Positions 11,159 through 23,854 are shown, numbered from the stretch's first letter. The stretch: 64,000 bases of DNA from Prunus persica (GCF_000346465.2 NC_034012.1:6312353-6376352); one strand, 5' to 3'. Notes: generated by a model from the letters alone, not told the origin. Numbers and translations are program-made.

Positions 11159-14100
11159 TCACAATCTCCCTTGCCAACCAGCTACTTTCAATGCAATTGT
11201 TAATGCCACCTTCTCTTTGACGTTGTCAAAGAAATTAAAATAGGCATACCTCCATGACTTTTTAAGGACCAATGTTCCACAAACAACCCAAAAGCCTATG
11301 ATGAAACCAAGTGCCATGCTGACGTAAAACCAAAACCTTTCCTTTTCATCTTTACTGTGATCTTCTATATGAAAAGTTTGTCCTGTTTTTGTGTCATCTG
11401 TAGGGCATACAGATGAAAGAGGAGCCCCACACAGTGACGGATTGTGTTCATAAATGGATGGATCATCGAGGGTTTGGAGTTGGTTTCCTGAAGGTATTTT
11501 TCCAATCAAGTTGTTGTAAGATAAGTTCAAGTGAGATAAGAAGGTTAAAGAAGAAAAGTTTTGAGGGATATGTCCTGAAAGCAGGTTGTGTGAGAGATCA
11601 AGAGTTTCAAGAAGACATAATTTTCCGATGCTTGAAGGAATCTCTCCAGTTAATCGATTCATTGACAAGTTCAACGTACTCAATTCAACCATACTGCCTA
11701 TTTGTTCAGGGATTTCACCTTCAAAATTGTTTGACGAAAGATCAATCAAGTTTCCCCACGAGGCTAACTGGTCATCTCCATATTCGAGCTCTTTGCCTTT
11801 TGACGTTATTGTTGTTCTTCCTTGGATTGAGAAACCCACGCTTACAGCCTCAACTTCAACAAGAGCACGCATATTTTTCAAACACTTGGGAATGGTCCCT
11901 GAAAAGTTGTTGTGTGAAAGGTCTAGGACGCGAAGGCTGACAAGATTGCAGAAATGGTGAGGGATATGCCCACTTAAAAGGTTGGATCGCAGTTGTAACA
12001 CTATCAATCCTGATAATTTTGATCCAAGCCATAAAGGTATGTTTCCAGTGAATTTGTTGTGTCCAAGATTAAGTATCATCAATTCAGTGCAATTTTGCAA
12101 GGAAAAAGGAATCTCACCACCAAAATTATTATTATTCACCTTAAAATGTTGAAGAGAACTTGAGATATCCATTAAACTCGGAATATTACCGAAAAGATTG
12201 TTGTGTGAGACATCAATACTGAATATATTCCACGAACTCCACTGTTGAGGGAACTCTCCAAATAGTTGATTGTTTCTTAGTGAAATGATTCTCATATCCT
12301 CCATGTTGCAAATAGAGAGTGGAATAGTACCATTCAAATAATTCTCAGAAACATCAAGATGAGTCAATTCGGGCATCAATTGATCTAAATTGGAGGGAAT
12401 TGGCCCAGAAAATAAATTGCTTTGAAGATCTAAGAAGGAGGCATTAGTGGGCCAAATTGGAAGTGGGCCCTCCAATTGATTATGACCCAAATTGATACGA
12501 GATAGCTTTGGAAACTTCAATTGTAATGGAAGCCTTCCACTGAAGTTGTTGTAAGATAAATCCAAAAGTTTGACTTGAGAAGATATCTTTGACAACCATT
12601 CCTCTGATATGGAACCCGAGATGAAAGTATTACGAAGGCTGACATATACTAGTTCACTTTGAGATTGAAGCAATACCCAAAAACCACGACCTACTCTGCA
12701 GTCTCTAATGTTAAGTGCGTGGAGCTTGAAAGGAGGGACCCAATCATAAGTCACGTTTAAAACAAGGGACATGGGCATTTCTTCCAACTCACTGGATATT
12801 GAAATGGCTTTTAATCTGGTGAGATTTATGAAATGGGCTTCCGTTAGAATGCCTTCCCATGAATTCCAAGAAAGATCTAGTTTAACTAGCTCGGAAAGTT
12901 TTCCCAAACTTTCTGGAATTGAGCCGTTCATATTATTACTAGACAGGTCCAATGTTTTCAAGGATGACAAGTTTCCAATAGATTCTGGAATTGAACCCCA
13001 AAGTAAGAGATTCTCGAGGTTGAGATGCTGCAAACTTGTTAACATTCCTAAGGAGTCCGGCAGTTGGCCTTCGAGCCCACAAGAAGACAAATCTAGTGAT
13101 TCTAATGCTATTGTATTATTTGGACAGTTTGACAAACTCCCCCAAAACTCTTCAATTTTCTCTCCATAAAATCCGTTCCCACTAAGACTTAAAAACTTCA
13201 GTTTGCACATATTTCCAATGACTCTTGGAATTCGACCATGGAAAGAATTATGGCTTAAATCAAGTTTTCTGAGGCTCGTAAGATTGAAAAGCCAGCTGGG
13301 AAATGAAGAAGTATTGAAGGAATTATTTGACAGATCAAGGACCGATAGTGGATTGCTATCAATCAAGCAATTAGGTAAGTGTAACTCCAGTAAAGAAGGA
13401 AGCAAGTTAACATGATGCAGCACATTTGGAACTCCTGTGCTGCTAAGATTCACTCCATTGAGATTGAGGTATTTTAGGGAAGAGAGATGAGAAAGCCAAT
13501 TCAAGCTTTTGGAATGCATTGAGCTAACATAATCAGAAGAGATATCAAAGTCAAGATAGTTCAATTTTGACAAGTTACCGAGAGAAGGGGGAATCTCTCC
13601 CGAAAATGATGCATGGGATATATTGAGATACCTCAGACTTTTAAGCTCCCCAAAGAACTTAGGAATGTGAATCCCATCAAAATCATTGCAGCTTAGATCC
13701 AGATAATTTAAATATTTCAAGCTAAGCAAAGAAGGATTTATCTTACCCCCCAAATAAGACTCCTCATGATAAGCCAACTCGTCCCACCTTTCATCATACC
13801 TCCAAACATATGAATGTGGATCCTGGATGTTGAAATCTTCAGTTTTCCAGTCATATGGATTTCGGAGGTTCAGCTTGGCCACATGACCATTGCGGTTACA
13901 CGAAATCCCTTGCCATTGACAGCAATCGCGACCCGCCCAAGAAGAAAGCCTTCCAGAGGGATCCTTGAGATCCTGTTTAAAACTGAGAAGCGCACTTCTC
14001 TCTTCCTCGATGCATGATCTCACACTACCAGTGCTTGGAACTCCATCAACCAAACAGAAACAGAAGTGACTGCTAGTGTGCAGACATGAAGATGCCAAAA

Positions 14101-14164
14101 ACAAAAGGAACAAAAAGTGAGAAATATAGAGAGGGTTGAATAAGTTTGAATACGAAGTATCCAT
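11159..14164 (-). CDS. EIX2-type LRR receptor-like protein, copy 1, intact
   Basis: A single-exon frame of 1001 residues. In order: signal peptide (about 1-38), LRRNT_2 cap with [17 protein letters not shown] and CCQWQGISC, roughly thirty extracytoplasmic LRRs of the plant type (LDLSxNxxxGxIP), an island region (about 755-803) ending in KGKELEYGDD, four further LRRs, a CGAPLSSVC cap, an acidic juxtamembrane segment, one TM helix (about 944-967) with a GxxxG pattern (ALGFIIG), and a short basic tail. There is no kinase. RLPs of this kind detect apoplastic ligands and signal through SOBIR1/BAK1; the tail and TM resemble tomato EIX2. The ligand is unknown. Compared with copies 2 and 3 it lacks about 10 residues before LSVLDLSNNSF and one whole LRR before GRIPRVIGN. 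Neighbouring copies lie at 16.4 and 20.9 kb. Confidence 0.93.
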   Translation of the reverse strand: MDTSYSNLFNPLYISHFLFLLFLASSCLHTSSHFCFCLVDGVPSTGSVRSCIEEERSALLSFKQDLKDPSGRLSSWAGRDCCQWQGISCNRNGHVAKLNLRNPYDWKTEDFNIQDPHSYVWRYDERWDELAYHEESYLGGKINPSLLSLKYLNYLDLSCNDFDGIHIPKFFGELKSLRYLNISHASFSGEIPPSLGNLSKLNYLDFDISSDYVSSMHSKSLNWLSHLSSLKYLNLNGVNLSSTGVPNVLHHVNLLPSLLELHLPNCLIDSNPLSVLDLSNNSFNTSSFPSWLFNLTSLRKLDLSHNSFHGRIPRVIGNMCKLKFLSLSGNGFYGEKIEEFWGSLSNCPNNTIALESLDLSSCGLEGQLPDSLGMLTSLQHLNLENLLLWGSIPESIGNLSSLKTLDLSSNNMNGSIPESLGKLSELVKLDLSWNSWEGILTEAHFINLTRLKAISISSELEEMPMSLVLNVTYDWVPPFKLHALNIRDCRVGRGFWVLLQSQSELVYVSLRNTFISGSISEEWLSKISSQVKLLDLSYNNFSGRLPLQLKFPKLSRINLGHNQLEGPLPIWPTNASFLDLQSNLFSGPIPSNLDQLMPELTHLDVSENYLNGTIPLSICNMEDMRIISLRNNQLFGEFPQQWSSWNIFSIDVSHNNLFGNIPSLMDISSSLQHFKVNNNNFGGEIPFSLQNCTELMILNLGHNKFTGNIPLWLGSKLSGLIVLQLRSNLLSGHIPHHFCNLVSLRVLDLSHNNFSGTIPKCLKNMRALVEVEAVSVGFSIQGRTTITSKGKELEYGDDQLASWGNLIDLSSNNFEGEIPEQIGSMVELSTLNLSMNRLTGEIPSSIGKLCLLETLDLSHNLLSGHIPQNFSSLTFLSHLNLSYNNLIGKIPSGNQLQTLDDPSIYEHNPSLCGAPLSSVCPTDDTKTGQTFHIEDHSKDEKERFWFYVSMALGFIIGFWVVCGTLVLKKSWRYAYFNFFDNVKEKVALTIALKVAGWQGRL

Positions 14165-16406
14165 TATGCAAATAAAGTTTCTCTCAATTTGTTTGTTGCA
14201 GACGGCTACTCAATGAGTGAACTCATATATAGGCAAGGAACGTCTTCTACAAGTTTGCAAGCATTTTTCCTTATCATCTTTGCTGTTAGACCTGCAAAGA
14301 ACGTGAAAGAAGGGCAAGACTTCTCCAATGTGTCCCACCCAGCAATTGCAAAGAACTTTAATCTAGGTTCTTATTCATCGACTGATCCTTCTTTTTTTTT
14401 TTTTTGGGTCTACATTATATACTAGTCTTTCCTCACGCTCTTCCGTGCCTGCGAGAGGTATATTTTTTTAAAAAAATTTAAAATTATTTTAGAATTAAAA
14501 AAAGATAATGGGTAGTTGTGTTTCATAAAAATAGGATCTATTATTTGAATTTTCTTTTAATTTTAATATTTTTAATATCAAGAAGTGTGAATTTACCATA
14601 TTATCCTCATTTAATTAATAATTTCAATTCTTAATGTTTGCATTGACCAAAGACATCTTTTGTTATTTTGAATGTTTTACTATTCTCTGCTTTTTACTTT
14701 ATATAAATAGATATATGTTTTTGTTTGTGTTATTGGCCCAATCAAAACCTAAACCAACTTTGGAAGTCCACAAGTTGAGATCTCATTCCATGGAGCTTCT
14801 CCTTCTCACTTGGTCCATCATTTTATCTTACATATACTCTTTCTCTCGCCAAAGACGTTTAAGCCTCTTTAAAATCTACCTCTCATTATTATAGTGAATG
14901 GGAGTGCTAGCATGTGTCATTCCTTAATTAACTTTGTCATGGGGAATGCTAGCATGTGTAATTCCTTAATTAACTTTGTCATGGGGAATGCTAGCATGTG
15001 ACAATAAAAGTATTTTGGACCACCAAATTAGCATTATATCTCTCACATCATCTTTTCTTAGCTTGGTGTTGTGTATTAACTAGTCCAATTTAGTGGTATT
15101 TCTCTTTCGAACGTCGAAAGAAATTTCAAATTCGAATCCCCCAATCCTCCATTAATAAAATAGAAGAAAATTGTGTCTTTTGATATGCTAGGAAAAGTTG
15201 AGTTATTTATCAACAAGCAATATGTTTAAGCAAAATGTGAATGAGATGAAAAGGAAATTAGGTAGTGAAGGACTCATCAAAATTTGATGAGGCAACTGAA
15301 AGTTCATGTTTGAGTTACCAAAAAACCAAGGTCAACCCAAAAAAAAAAGTGTTTGGTATGGTTACTCTCTAGTACTATTGGGCTTTCTCCATGGATCCAC
15401 AAGTTTTTGGCTTCAACTTGCAGAGCTGGAAGGCATCCAATGCACTGATGTAAACTAAAAGGATCAGATACCCTTTGTAGGTTGGTTTGTCTCTTCTGAG
15501 TTTTAAGAAGCACATAGCATTAAAAGCATAATTAATTCTTAATTATGCACATAATGGAACTTTTCTGTATTACTCCAGTAATCAGTGCCAGAATTTGGAA
15601 TTTACTTATGTGGTTGTTAGATTGAATAATAATGTATGGCCCTTGCTTGCTCTTGTACTTGACGACCACCAAGAACACATTTGGCCTCTTTCTCTAAAAA
15701 TTCAAAATGGCTAGACTTGTATCTACAATACTTTAGCATGCATTTGACATGTTACTACTCATTAGAATACACTGTATCCTTAATTGTGGAGAATTTATTA
15801 GTTGTCAAGGGTCGCATGATACAATATATGAGACTCTCAACTTTTTATTACTATTAGGATGCATCATCGGATCATAGTCACTAAGCGCACATGAGTGTTG
15901 AGTCTATCATATTAACAACTTACAATCACTGAACACAAACGCGAATGCTGTACCTAAAATGATAACTACATTTGCTTTTTGAGCTTTGGGCTGCTTAATA
16001 AAAAACAAATGTAGCATGGCTATTGATCTGTAAGTGAACTAATTTATATATATTACGCAAGGAGTGCATATTAAATTAGTTACGATAGAAAGAAGCATAC
16101 ATGTAGTGTTATTGTTTTCTTTTTCTTTTTCCTTTGTTTTGACAATCTCGACAATATGAGAGAAATTTATTGAAGAAATAAAAGAATAACACCTGAAATG
16201 GACAAAAAGACCCAAAGCCCCTCGTGAGAGACTTCAAAACACAAAGTGAGGAAAGCACACTAATACAAAACAAGCCAAACCAAATAAAAAACTAGCAAAA
16301 GTAACAATTTAAAAGCTAAGACAAGTTTCAAAAGTAAGCTTCAGCAGCAACAGTCGGACGAGTAGCCCACCAAAACACACATGCAGATTTTTATTTTCTC
16401 TTCGTA
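14165..16406. other. Inter-RLP spacer 1: duplicated promoter flank, segment A, duplicated 3' flank
   Basis: No gene. 14165-14350 repeats the upstream flank of the other two RLP copies (shared TTTGTTTGTTGCAGACGGCT). 14714-15697 is the copy without MITEs of a segment that recurs at 24448-26203. About 15.7-16.4 kb is the RLP 3' flank shared with the other units. A 43-bp direct repeat of the GGGAATGCTAGCATGTG type occurs near 14899-15001. Confidence 0.7.
14714..15697. repeat. Segmental duplication, copy A (without MITE insertions)
   Basis: Aligns by eye from TGTTTTTGTTTGTGTTATTG to GGCCTCTTTCTCT with 24448-26203. Copy B is longer because it carries two 402-bp MITEs. Copy A gives the approximate empty site, near 14826-14850. 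Homology stops where copy B continues into the ZIP promoter, so the duplication breakpoint is close to 15697/26203. Confidence 0.8.
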
Positions 16407-19331
16407 TCATAATCTCCCTTGCCAACGAGCTACTTTCAATGCAATTATTAAGGCTACTTTCTCTTTCACGTTGTCAAAGAATTTAAAATATGCATACCTC
16501 CACGACTTCTTTAGGACCAACGTTCCACAAACAGCCCAAAAGCCTATAATGAAACCAAGTGCCATGCCAACATAAAACCAAAACATTTCGTTTTCATCTT
16601 TACTGTGATCTTCTGAAGTAAAAGTCTGCCTTGAACGTGTATCATCTCCAGGGCAAACAGTTGAAAGAGGAGGCCCACACAATAACGGATTGTCTTCATA
16701 AATAGATGGATCATCGAGGGTTTGGAGTTGGTTTCCCGAAGGTATATTTCCAATCAAGTTGTTGTAAGATAAGTTCAAGTGAGATAGGGAGGTTAAAGAA
16801 GAAAAGTTTTGAGGGATATGTCCTGAAAGCTGGTTGTGTGAGAGATCAAGAGTTTCAAGCCAACGTAATTTTCCGATGCTTGAAGGAATCTCTCCAGTTA
16901 ATTGATTCATCGACAAGTTCAACGTACTCAATTCAACCAGACTGCCTACTTGTTCAGGGATTTCACCTTCAAAATTGTTTGACGAAAGATCAATCAAATT
17001 TCCCCACAAGGCTAAGTTTCCATCATCATATTCGAGCTCTTTCCCTTTTAACGTTATTGCACTTTTTCCAAGATATCCCGCATACCAGGAGACATTCTGG
17101 CATGCATCATTAACTTCGACTAGACAAGTCATATTTTTCAAACACTTAGGAATGGTACCTGAAAAGTTGTTGTGAGCAAGGTCTAAGACGTGAAGGTGTG
17201 GAAGATTGCAGAAATGGTGGGGGATATGCCCGCTTAAAAGGTTGGATTGCAGTGTTAACACTTCCAAGGTGGATACGTTTGATCCAATCCATAAAGGTAG
17301 GTTTCCAATGAATTTGTTGCCTCCAAGATTAAGTATGAGCAAAGAAGTGCAATTTTGTAAGGACAAAGGAATCTCACCACTAAAATTATTATTATTCACC
17401 TTAAATATTTCAAGAGAACTTGGGATACCCATTGAACTCGGAATATTACCAGAAAGATTGTTGTGTGAGACATCAATAATGCTTATTGTACTCCACAAAC
17501 TCCACCATTGAGGGAACTCTCCAAATAGTTGATTGTTTCTTAGCGAAATTACTGTCAAATCCTTCATGTTGCAAATAGAGAGTGGAATAGTACCATTTAA
17601 ACGATTCTCAGAAACATCCAGATATATCAATTTGGGCATCAATTGGTCTAAATTAGAGGGAATTGGCCCGGAAAATAAATTGCTTTGAAAATCAACGTTG
17701 TAGACATTAGGGAGCCAAAGTGGAAGTGGGCCTTCCAATTGATTATGATCCAAACTGATATCCTGTAGCTTTGGAAACTTCAATTGTAATGAAAGTCTTC
17801 CACTGAAGTTGTTGTAAGATAAATCCAAATGTTGGACTTGGGAAGATATCTTCGACAACCATTCCTTTGGTATGGAATTCGAGATGGAAGTATTCTGAAG
17901 GGTGACATATAATAGTTCAGTCTGAGATTGAATCAATTTCCAAAAACCAGGACCCACTCTGCAGTATCTAATGCCAAGTTTGTGGAGCTTGAAAGGGGCA
18001 ACCCAATCATAAGCCATGTTGAGCGACATGGGCTTCTCTATTGGATCCGTCGATATTGAAAGAGCTTTTAATCTGGTGAGATTTATAAAATGGGCTTCCT
18101 TTAGAATGCCTTCCCATGAATTCGAAGAAAGATCTAGTTCAACAAGTTCAGAGAGTTTTCCTAAACTTTCTGGAATGGAGCCGTTCATATTATTACTAGA
18201 TAGGTCCAATGTTTTCAAGGATGACAAGTTTCCTATGGAGTCCGGCAGTTGGCCTTCGAGCCCACAATATGACAAATCTAGTGATTCTAATGCTATTGTA
18301 TGATTTGGATAATTTGACAAACTCCTCAAAAACTCTTCAATTTTCTCACCAATAAAATTGTTGTCATGAAGACTTAAAAACTTCAGTTTGCGCATACTTC
18401 CAATGACTCTGAGAAAAGAACCACCGAAAGAATTCCAGCTTAAATCAAGTTTTCTGAGGTTGGTAAGATTGAAAAGCCAGCTGGGAAATGAAGAAGTATT
18501 GAAGTAATTAGATGACAGATCAAGGACCGAAAGAGAGGTGAAGTTAATCTTCTGTACTGATAGTGGAAGGCTTTCAATGAAGCAATTAGATAAGTGTAAC
18601 TCCAGTAAGGAAGGAAGCATGTTAAGATGATGCTGCCAATTTGTAACTCCTGTGCTGCTAAGATTCACTCCATTGAGATTGAGGTATTTTAGGGAAGAGA
18701 GATGAGAAAGCCAATTCAAGTTTGTGGAATATAATGAGATACTATAAGAAAAGCCGAGATCAAGATAGTTCAATTCTGATAAGTTACCTAGAGAATGGGG
18801 AATCTCTCCTGAAAATGATGTAGAGGATATATTGAGATACCTCAGACTCTTAAGCTCCCCAAAGAACTTAGGAATGTGAATCCCATCAAAATCATTGTAG
18901 CTTAGATCCAGATAGTTTAAATATTTCAAGCTAAGCAAAGAAGGATTTATCTTACCCCCCAAGCAAGACTGGTTATAAGCCAACTCGTCCCACTCTTCAT
19001 CATACAAGACATATGGATATTGATTCCGGAGATTCGCCTTTGCCACATGACCGGTGCGGTTGTTGCACGAAATCCCTCGCCATTGACAGCAATCGCGACC
19101 CGCCCAAGAAGAAAGCCTTCCAGAGGGATCCTTGAGATCCTGTTTAAAACTGAGAAGCGCACTTCTCTCTTCCTCGATGCATGATCTCACAGTACCAGTG
19201 CTTGGAACTCCATCAACCAAACAGAAACAGAAGTGACTGCTAGTGTGCAGATATGAAGATGCCAAAAACAAAAGGAGCAAAAAGTGAGAAATATAGGGAG
19301 GGTTGAATAAGTTTGAATACAAAGTATCCAT
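16407..19331 (-). CDS. EIX2-type LRR receptor-like protein, copy 2, intact
   Basis: Single exon, 974 residues from the Met that matches copy 1 (MDTLYSNLF); an in-frame Met seven codons upstream at 19352 is less likely. The architecture is as in copy 1: signal peptide, LRRNT_2 cap with [12 protein letters not shown] solenoid, island ending [10 protein letters not shown], four LRRs, CGPPLSTVC cap, acidic stretch, TM with ALGFIIG, basic tail ending QGRL. Differences from copy 1: it keeps the QKINFTSL stretch, lacks the LRR that reads LGMLTSLQHLNLENLLLWGS in copy 1, and has a different junction at the LRR deleted before the VIGS segment ([10 protein letters not shown]). Ligand-facing LRR residues differ from copy 1 more than the caps and TM region do. 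A defence receptor role is inferred from the family. Confidence 0.93.
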   Translation of the reverse strand: MDTLYSNLFNPPYISHFLLLLFLASSYLHTSSHFCFCLVDGVPSTGTVRSCIEEERSALLSFKQDLKDPSGRLSSWAGRDCCQWRGISCNNRTGHVAKANLRNQYPYVLYDEEWDELAYNQSCLGGKINPSLLSLKYLNYLDLSYNDFDGIHIPKFFGELKSLRYLNISSTSFSGEIPHSLGNLSELNYLDLGFSYSISLYSTNLNWLSHLSSLKYLNLNGVNLSSTGVTNWQHHLNMLPSLLELHLSNCFIESLPLSVQKINFTSLSVLDLSSNYFNTSSFPSWLFNLTNLRKLDLSWNSFGGSFLRVIGSMRKLKFLSLHDNNFIGEKIEEFLRSLSNYPNHTIALESLDLSYCGLEGQLPDSIGNLSSLKTLDLSSNNMNGSIPESLGKLSELVELDLSSNSWEGILKEAHFINLTRLKALSISTDPIEKPMSLNMAYDWVAPFKLHKLGIRYCRVGPGFWKLIQSQTELLYVTLQNTSISNSIPKEWLSKISSQVQHLDLSYNNFSGRLSLQLKFPKLQDISLDHNQLEGPLPLWLPNVYNVDFQSNLFSGPIPSNLDQLMPKLIYLDVSENRLNGTIPLSICNMKDLTVISLRNNQLFGEFPQWWSLWSTISIIDVSHNNLSGNIPSSMGIPSSLEIFKVNNNNFSGEIPLSLQNCTSLLILNLGGNKFIGNLPLWIGSNVSTLEVLTLQSNLLSGHIPHHFCNLPHLHVLDLAHNNFSGTIPKCLKNMTCLVEVNDACQNVSWYAGYLGKSAITLKGKELEYDDGNLALWGNLIDLSSNNFEGEIPEQVGSLVELSTLNLSMNQLTGEIPSSIGKLRWLETLDLSHNQLSGHIPQNFSSLTSLSHLNLSYNNLIGNIPSGNQLQTLDDPSIYEDNPLLCGPPLSTVCPGDDTRSRQTFTSEDHSKDENEMFWFYVGMALGFIIGFWAVCGTLVLKKSWRYAYFKFFDNVKEKVALIIALKVARWQGRL

Positions 19332-20851
19332 TATGCAAATAAGTTCTCTCAATTTGTTTGTTGCAGACGGCTACTCAATGAGTGAACTCATATATAGGAG
19401 GCAAGGCAAGGAGCGTGTAAAAATTTATCTGAAGGTCTTCTACAAGGTTGCAAGTCAATGGTTATTTTACTAGAGAACACTAACCAACGCGTTCTGCAAG
19501 TTTGCAAGCATTTTTCCTTATCACTTAACCCATCACTATCATTATCCTCCATTAATTATACAATTCAAGTTTTTTTTCTACAATTTGTTTGTTGCAGATC
19601 CCCACTCAATAAGTGCGTAATAAAAATTTATATCTTAATTAAAGTGGATGGTTCTTTACCTAAAACACTAAGCTCAACGTGTTCTAAAAGTTTGCAAGCC
19701 CACTCAGACTCAGGTGTTGCCCATTCTTATTGATGCATTTTTTTGACTTCGGCTGCCGAAGTAATAATACCAATCGAACACCTTTGTAAGCGCTATAATA
19801 AAGGAAGACCGAAAGGCAAAGCATTGACCTTCACAAGTCATGCTTACAAATTTCCAAAACGTATTGCATGAAATAGAAAAAAGTTGGCACATTCAACTTT
19901 TCCTTTGTATTGTAGTATGGATATGGACCACATTATTTATATATTTTTTAAATAAAAATTTTCTAATGGAACCGAGTTTTTACAGTGAATCCAATTGCAG
20001 CTTCTGTTGTAGATTTTGGATACTTCTTGGCCAAACACACACCCCAAAAAAAAAAAAGAGAGAGAAAATACAGAAGTCTCACTTCTCTCTTTTCAAGCAT
20101 TTTTCCTAGAGTTTGGTGCTGGTTATTTTACTAGAGTTTACAAGCATTTTTCCTTGTACTTTTTGCTTCTTTTTATAAAGGGGAATATGTTTTTGTATTT
20201 GTGAGCTCTCTGCATATGTAGGTAACTTATTTATGTCTTACTATTAACAAGGTAACAATATCTTATATTTCTACACTCATGCATATTTTCATGAGCGCTT
20301 TCTTAACTTGACATGTAATGCGGCTTAAGCAAACTGTGAATAAAATGGGATGGAAATTAGGTGGTGAGAGACTCTTCAAAATTTGATGAGGTAAACGCAC
20401 CAATAGTTTCATAATTAGAAGTATCTCTTTTTAACTCATTTCTTATAAGATAGACAAGAGTGAAAAGAAAAGAAAAAAAAAAAACCCATATGTCAATATA
20501 CCATCCTAGTTCCTTTCATTTATTTTATCGACGACAAGTGCACACATGCTTAGTGTTATTGTTTTTTTTTTTCTTTTTCCTTTGTTTTGATAATTAACAG
20601 TACAAGAGAAATTTATTGAACAAATAAAAGAGTAACACCTAGAAGCTATGACAAGATCCATTGCCCCTCGTGAGAGACCCAAAACACAAAGTGAGGAAAG
20701 CACACTAATACAAAACACGCCAAACCAAATAAAAAACTAGCAAAAGCAACAATTTAAAAGCTAAGACATGTTCCAAAAGTAAGCTTCAGCATCAACAGGA
20801 GGACCAGTAGCCCACCAGAACACGCATGCACATTTTTATTTTCTCTTCGTA
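19332..20851. other. Inter-RLP spacer 2: promoter flank, unique DNA, 3' flank
   Basis: No gene. 19332-19520 repeats the RLP upstream flank (also at 14165 and 23855). About 19.5-20.3 kb is AT-rich, with no feature I recognise. About 20.3-20.85 kb is the RLP 3' flank shared with 10.64-11.16 kb (CGGCTTAAGCAAACTGTGAA block and the AAAGCTAAGACATGTTCC block). Confidence 0.65.
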
Positions 20852-23800
20852 TCATAATCTCCCTTACCTCCATGACTCTTTTAGGACCAACGTTCCACAA
20901 ACAGCCCAAAAGCCTATGATGAAACCAAGTGCCATGCCGACGTAAAACCAAAACCTTTCCTCATCATCTTTACTGTGATCTTCTGTAAGAAAAGTTTGTC
21001 TTGTTTTTGTGTCATCTGTAGGGCATACAATTGAAAGAGGAGCCCCACACAATGATGGATTGTGTTCATAAATAGATGGATCATCGAAGGTTTGGAGTTG
21101 GTTTCCTGAAGGTATTTTTCCAATCAAGTTGTTGTAAGATAAGTTCAAGTGAGATAGGGAGGTTAAAGAAGAAAAGTTTTGAGGGATATGTCCTGAAAGC
21201 TGGTTGTGTGAGAGATCAAGAGTTTCAAGCCAGCGTAATTTTCCGATGCTTGAAGGAATCTCTCCAATTAATCGATTCATCGACAAGTTCAACGTACTCA
21301 ATTCAACCAGCCTGCCTACTTGTTCAGGGATTTCACCTTCAAAATTGTTTGACGAAAGATCAATCATGTTTCCCCACATGGCTAACTGGCCATCTTCATA
21401 TTCGAGCTCTTTCCCTTTTGACGTTATTGTTGTTCTTCCATAATATGTATCATATGAGGTGAAATTATGGCATGCAACATTAACTTCAACTAGACAAGTC
21501 ATATTTTTCAAACAATTGGGAATGGTCCCTGAAAAGAAGTTGTGAGCAAGGTCTAGGACATGAAGGTAGGGAAGATTGCAGATATGGTGGGGGATATGCC
21601 CGCTTAAAAGGTTGGATCGCAGTTGTAACAGTTGCAATGTGGATACGTTTGATCCAAGCCATAAAGGTAGGTTTCCAGTGAATTTGTTGTGTTCAAGATT
21701 AAGTATGACCAAATCACTACAATTTTGCAAGGAAAAAGGAATCTCACCACCAAAATTATTATTATTCACCTTAAATTGTTCAAGAGAACTTGGGATACCC
21801 ATTGAACTCGAAATATTACCAGAAAGATTGTTGTGTGAGACGTCAATAATGCGTATTCTACTCCACAAACTCCACTGTTGAGGGAATTCTCCAAATAGTT
21901 GATTGTGTCTTAGCAAAATGACTTCCATATCCTTCATGTTGCAAATAGAGAGTGGAATAGTACCATTCAAATTATTCTCAGAAACATCCAAATAATTCAA
22001 TTGTGACATAAATTGGTCTAAATTGGAGGGAATTGGCCCGGAAAATAAATTGTTGTGAAGATCAAGGAAGTTGACTTTAGTGGTCCAAAGTGGAAGCGGG
22101 CCTTCCAATTGATTATGACCCAAATTGAAACTCTGTAGCTTTGGAAACTTCAAATGTAATGGAAGCCTTCCACTGAAGTTGTTGTAAGATAAATCCAAAT
22201 GTTTGACTTGGGAAGATATCTTCGACAACCATTCCTCTGGTATGGAATCCGAGATGAAAGTATTATGAAGCCTGACAACTACTAGTTCAGTCTGAGATTG
22301 AATCAATGCCCCAAAACCATGACCTACTCTGCAGTGTTCAATGTCAAGCGTGTGGAGTTTGAAAGGAGGAACCCAATCATAAGCCACATTTAAAACGAGG
22401 GACGTGGGCTTTGCTTTTATCTCACTGGATATTGAAAAGGCTTTTAATCTGGTGAGATTTATGAAATGGGCTTTCGTTAGAATGCCTTCCCATGAATTAT
22501 AAGACAGATCAAGTTCAGCTAGCTGGGAGAGTTTTCCCAAACTTTCTGGAATGGAGCCGTTCATATAATTATTAGACAAGTCCAGTGTTTTCAAGGATGA
22601 CAAGTTTCCAATAGATTCTGGAATTGAACCCCAAAGTAGGAGCCCCGAAAGGTGTAGATGCTGCAGACTTGTTAACATTCCTAAGGAGTCCGGCAGTTGG
22701 CCTTCAAGCCCACAATCAGACAAATCTAGTGATTCTAATGCTATTGTATTATTTGGACAGTTTGACAAACTCCTCCAAAACTCTTCAATTTTCTCACCAT
22801 CAAAATCGTTCCAACTAAGACTTCAAAACTTCAGTTTGCACATATTTCCAATGACTCTTGGAATTCGACCTTTGAGGCCGAAGTCAGTTAAATCTAGGTA
22901 TTCTAGTGATTTGAGGCTTGCAAGTTCATCGGGAAAAGGACCACCGAAAGAATTCCCGCTTAAATCAAATTTTCTGAGGTTGGTAAGATTGAAAAGCCAG
23001 CTGGGAGATGAAGAAGTATTGAACGAATTATATGACAAATCAAGGACCGAAAGTGAGGTGAAGTTAATCTTCTGTAGTGATAGTGGAAGGCTTTCAATGA
23101 AGCAATTAGATAAGTGTAACTCCAGTAAGGAAGGAAGCATGTTAAGATGATGCAGCCAATTTGTAACTCCTGTGCTGCTAAGATTCACTCCATTGAGATT
23201 AAGGTATTTTAGGGAAGAGAGATGAGAAAGCCAATTCAAGTTTGTGGAATATAATGAGATACTATAAGAAAAGCAGAGATCAAGATAGTTCAATTTTGAT
23301 AAGTTACCGAGAGAGTGGGGAATCTCTCTCGAAAATGATGCATACGATAGATTGAGATACCTCAGACTTTTAAGCTCCCCAAAGAACTTAGGGATGTGAA
23401 TCCCATGAAAATCATTGTTGCTTAGATCTAGATAATTTAAATATCTCAAGCTAAGCAAAGAAGGATTTATCTTACCCCCCAAGCAAGACTGCTTATAAGC
23501 CAACTCGTCTCACTCGTCGTCATACTCGAAAACATATGGAAATGGATTCCGGAGATTCACCTTCGCCACATGACCGGTGCGATTGTTGCACGAAATCCCT
23601 TGCCATTGACAGCAATCGCGACCCGCCCAAGAAGAAAGCCTTCCAGAGGGATCCTTGAGATCCTGTTTAAAACTGAGAAGCGCACTTCTCTCTTCCTCGA
23701 TGCATGATCTCACACTACCAGTGCTTGGAACTCCATCAACCAAACAGAAACAGAAGTGACTGCTAGTGTGCAGACATGAAGATGCCAAAAACAAAAGGAA

Positions 23801-23854
23801 CAAAAAGTGAGAAATATAGAGAGGGTTGAATAAGTTTGAATAAGAAGTATCCAT
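20852..23854 (-). pseudogene. EIX2-type RLP, copy 3, disrupted by two nonsense codons and a C-terminal deletion
   Basis: One reading frame is open from 23854 to 20864 except for two stops. The first is TGA at 23510-23512, where copy 2 has TGG (the Trp of EEWDELAY). The second is TGA at 22823-22825, where the other copies have a Leu codon in KLKFLSL. Near the 3' end about 26 codons (YAYF...GWQ in copy 1) are missing. The junction of TAT and CAA halves makes TAA at 20864-20866, and the former terminal GRL-stop remains just beyond at 20852-20863. The solenoid, island (KGKELEYEDG), TM (ALGFIIG) and caps are otherwise preserved. It keeps an LRR (PDELASLKSLEYLDLTDFGL) missing from both intact copies. 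A truncated 114-residue secreted LRRNT product from the first segment is possible but untested. Confidence 0.9.

Noticed and set aside
11413..11960. Long open frames antisense to the RLP genes (up to 175 codons), repeated at 16706, 17206, 18016, 21076 and 21576
   Set aside because: They are reverse-strand shadows of the LRR coding sequence, recur at equivalent places in each copy and have no independent motifs or starts.
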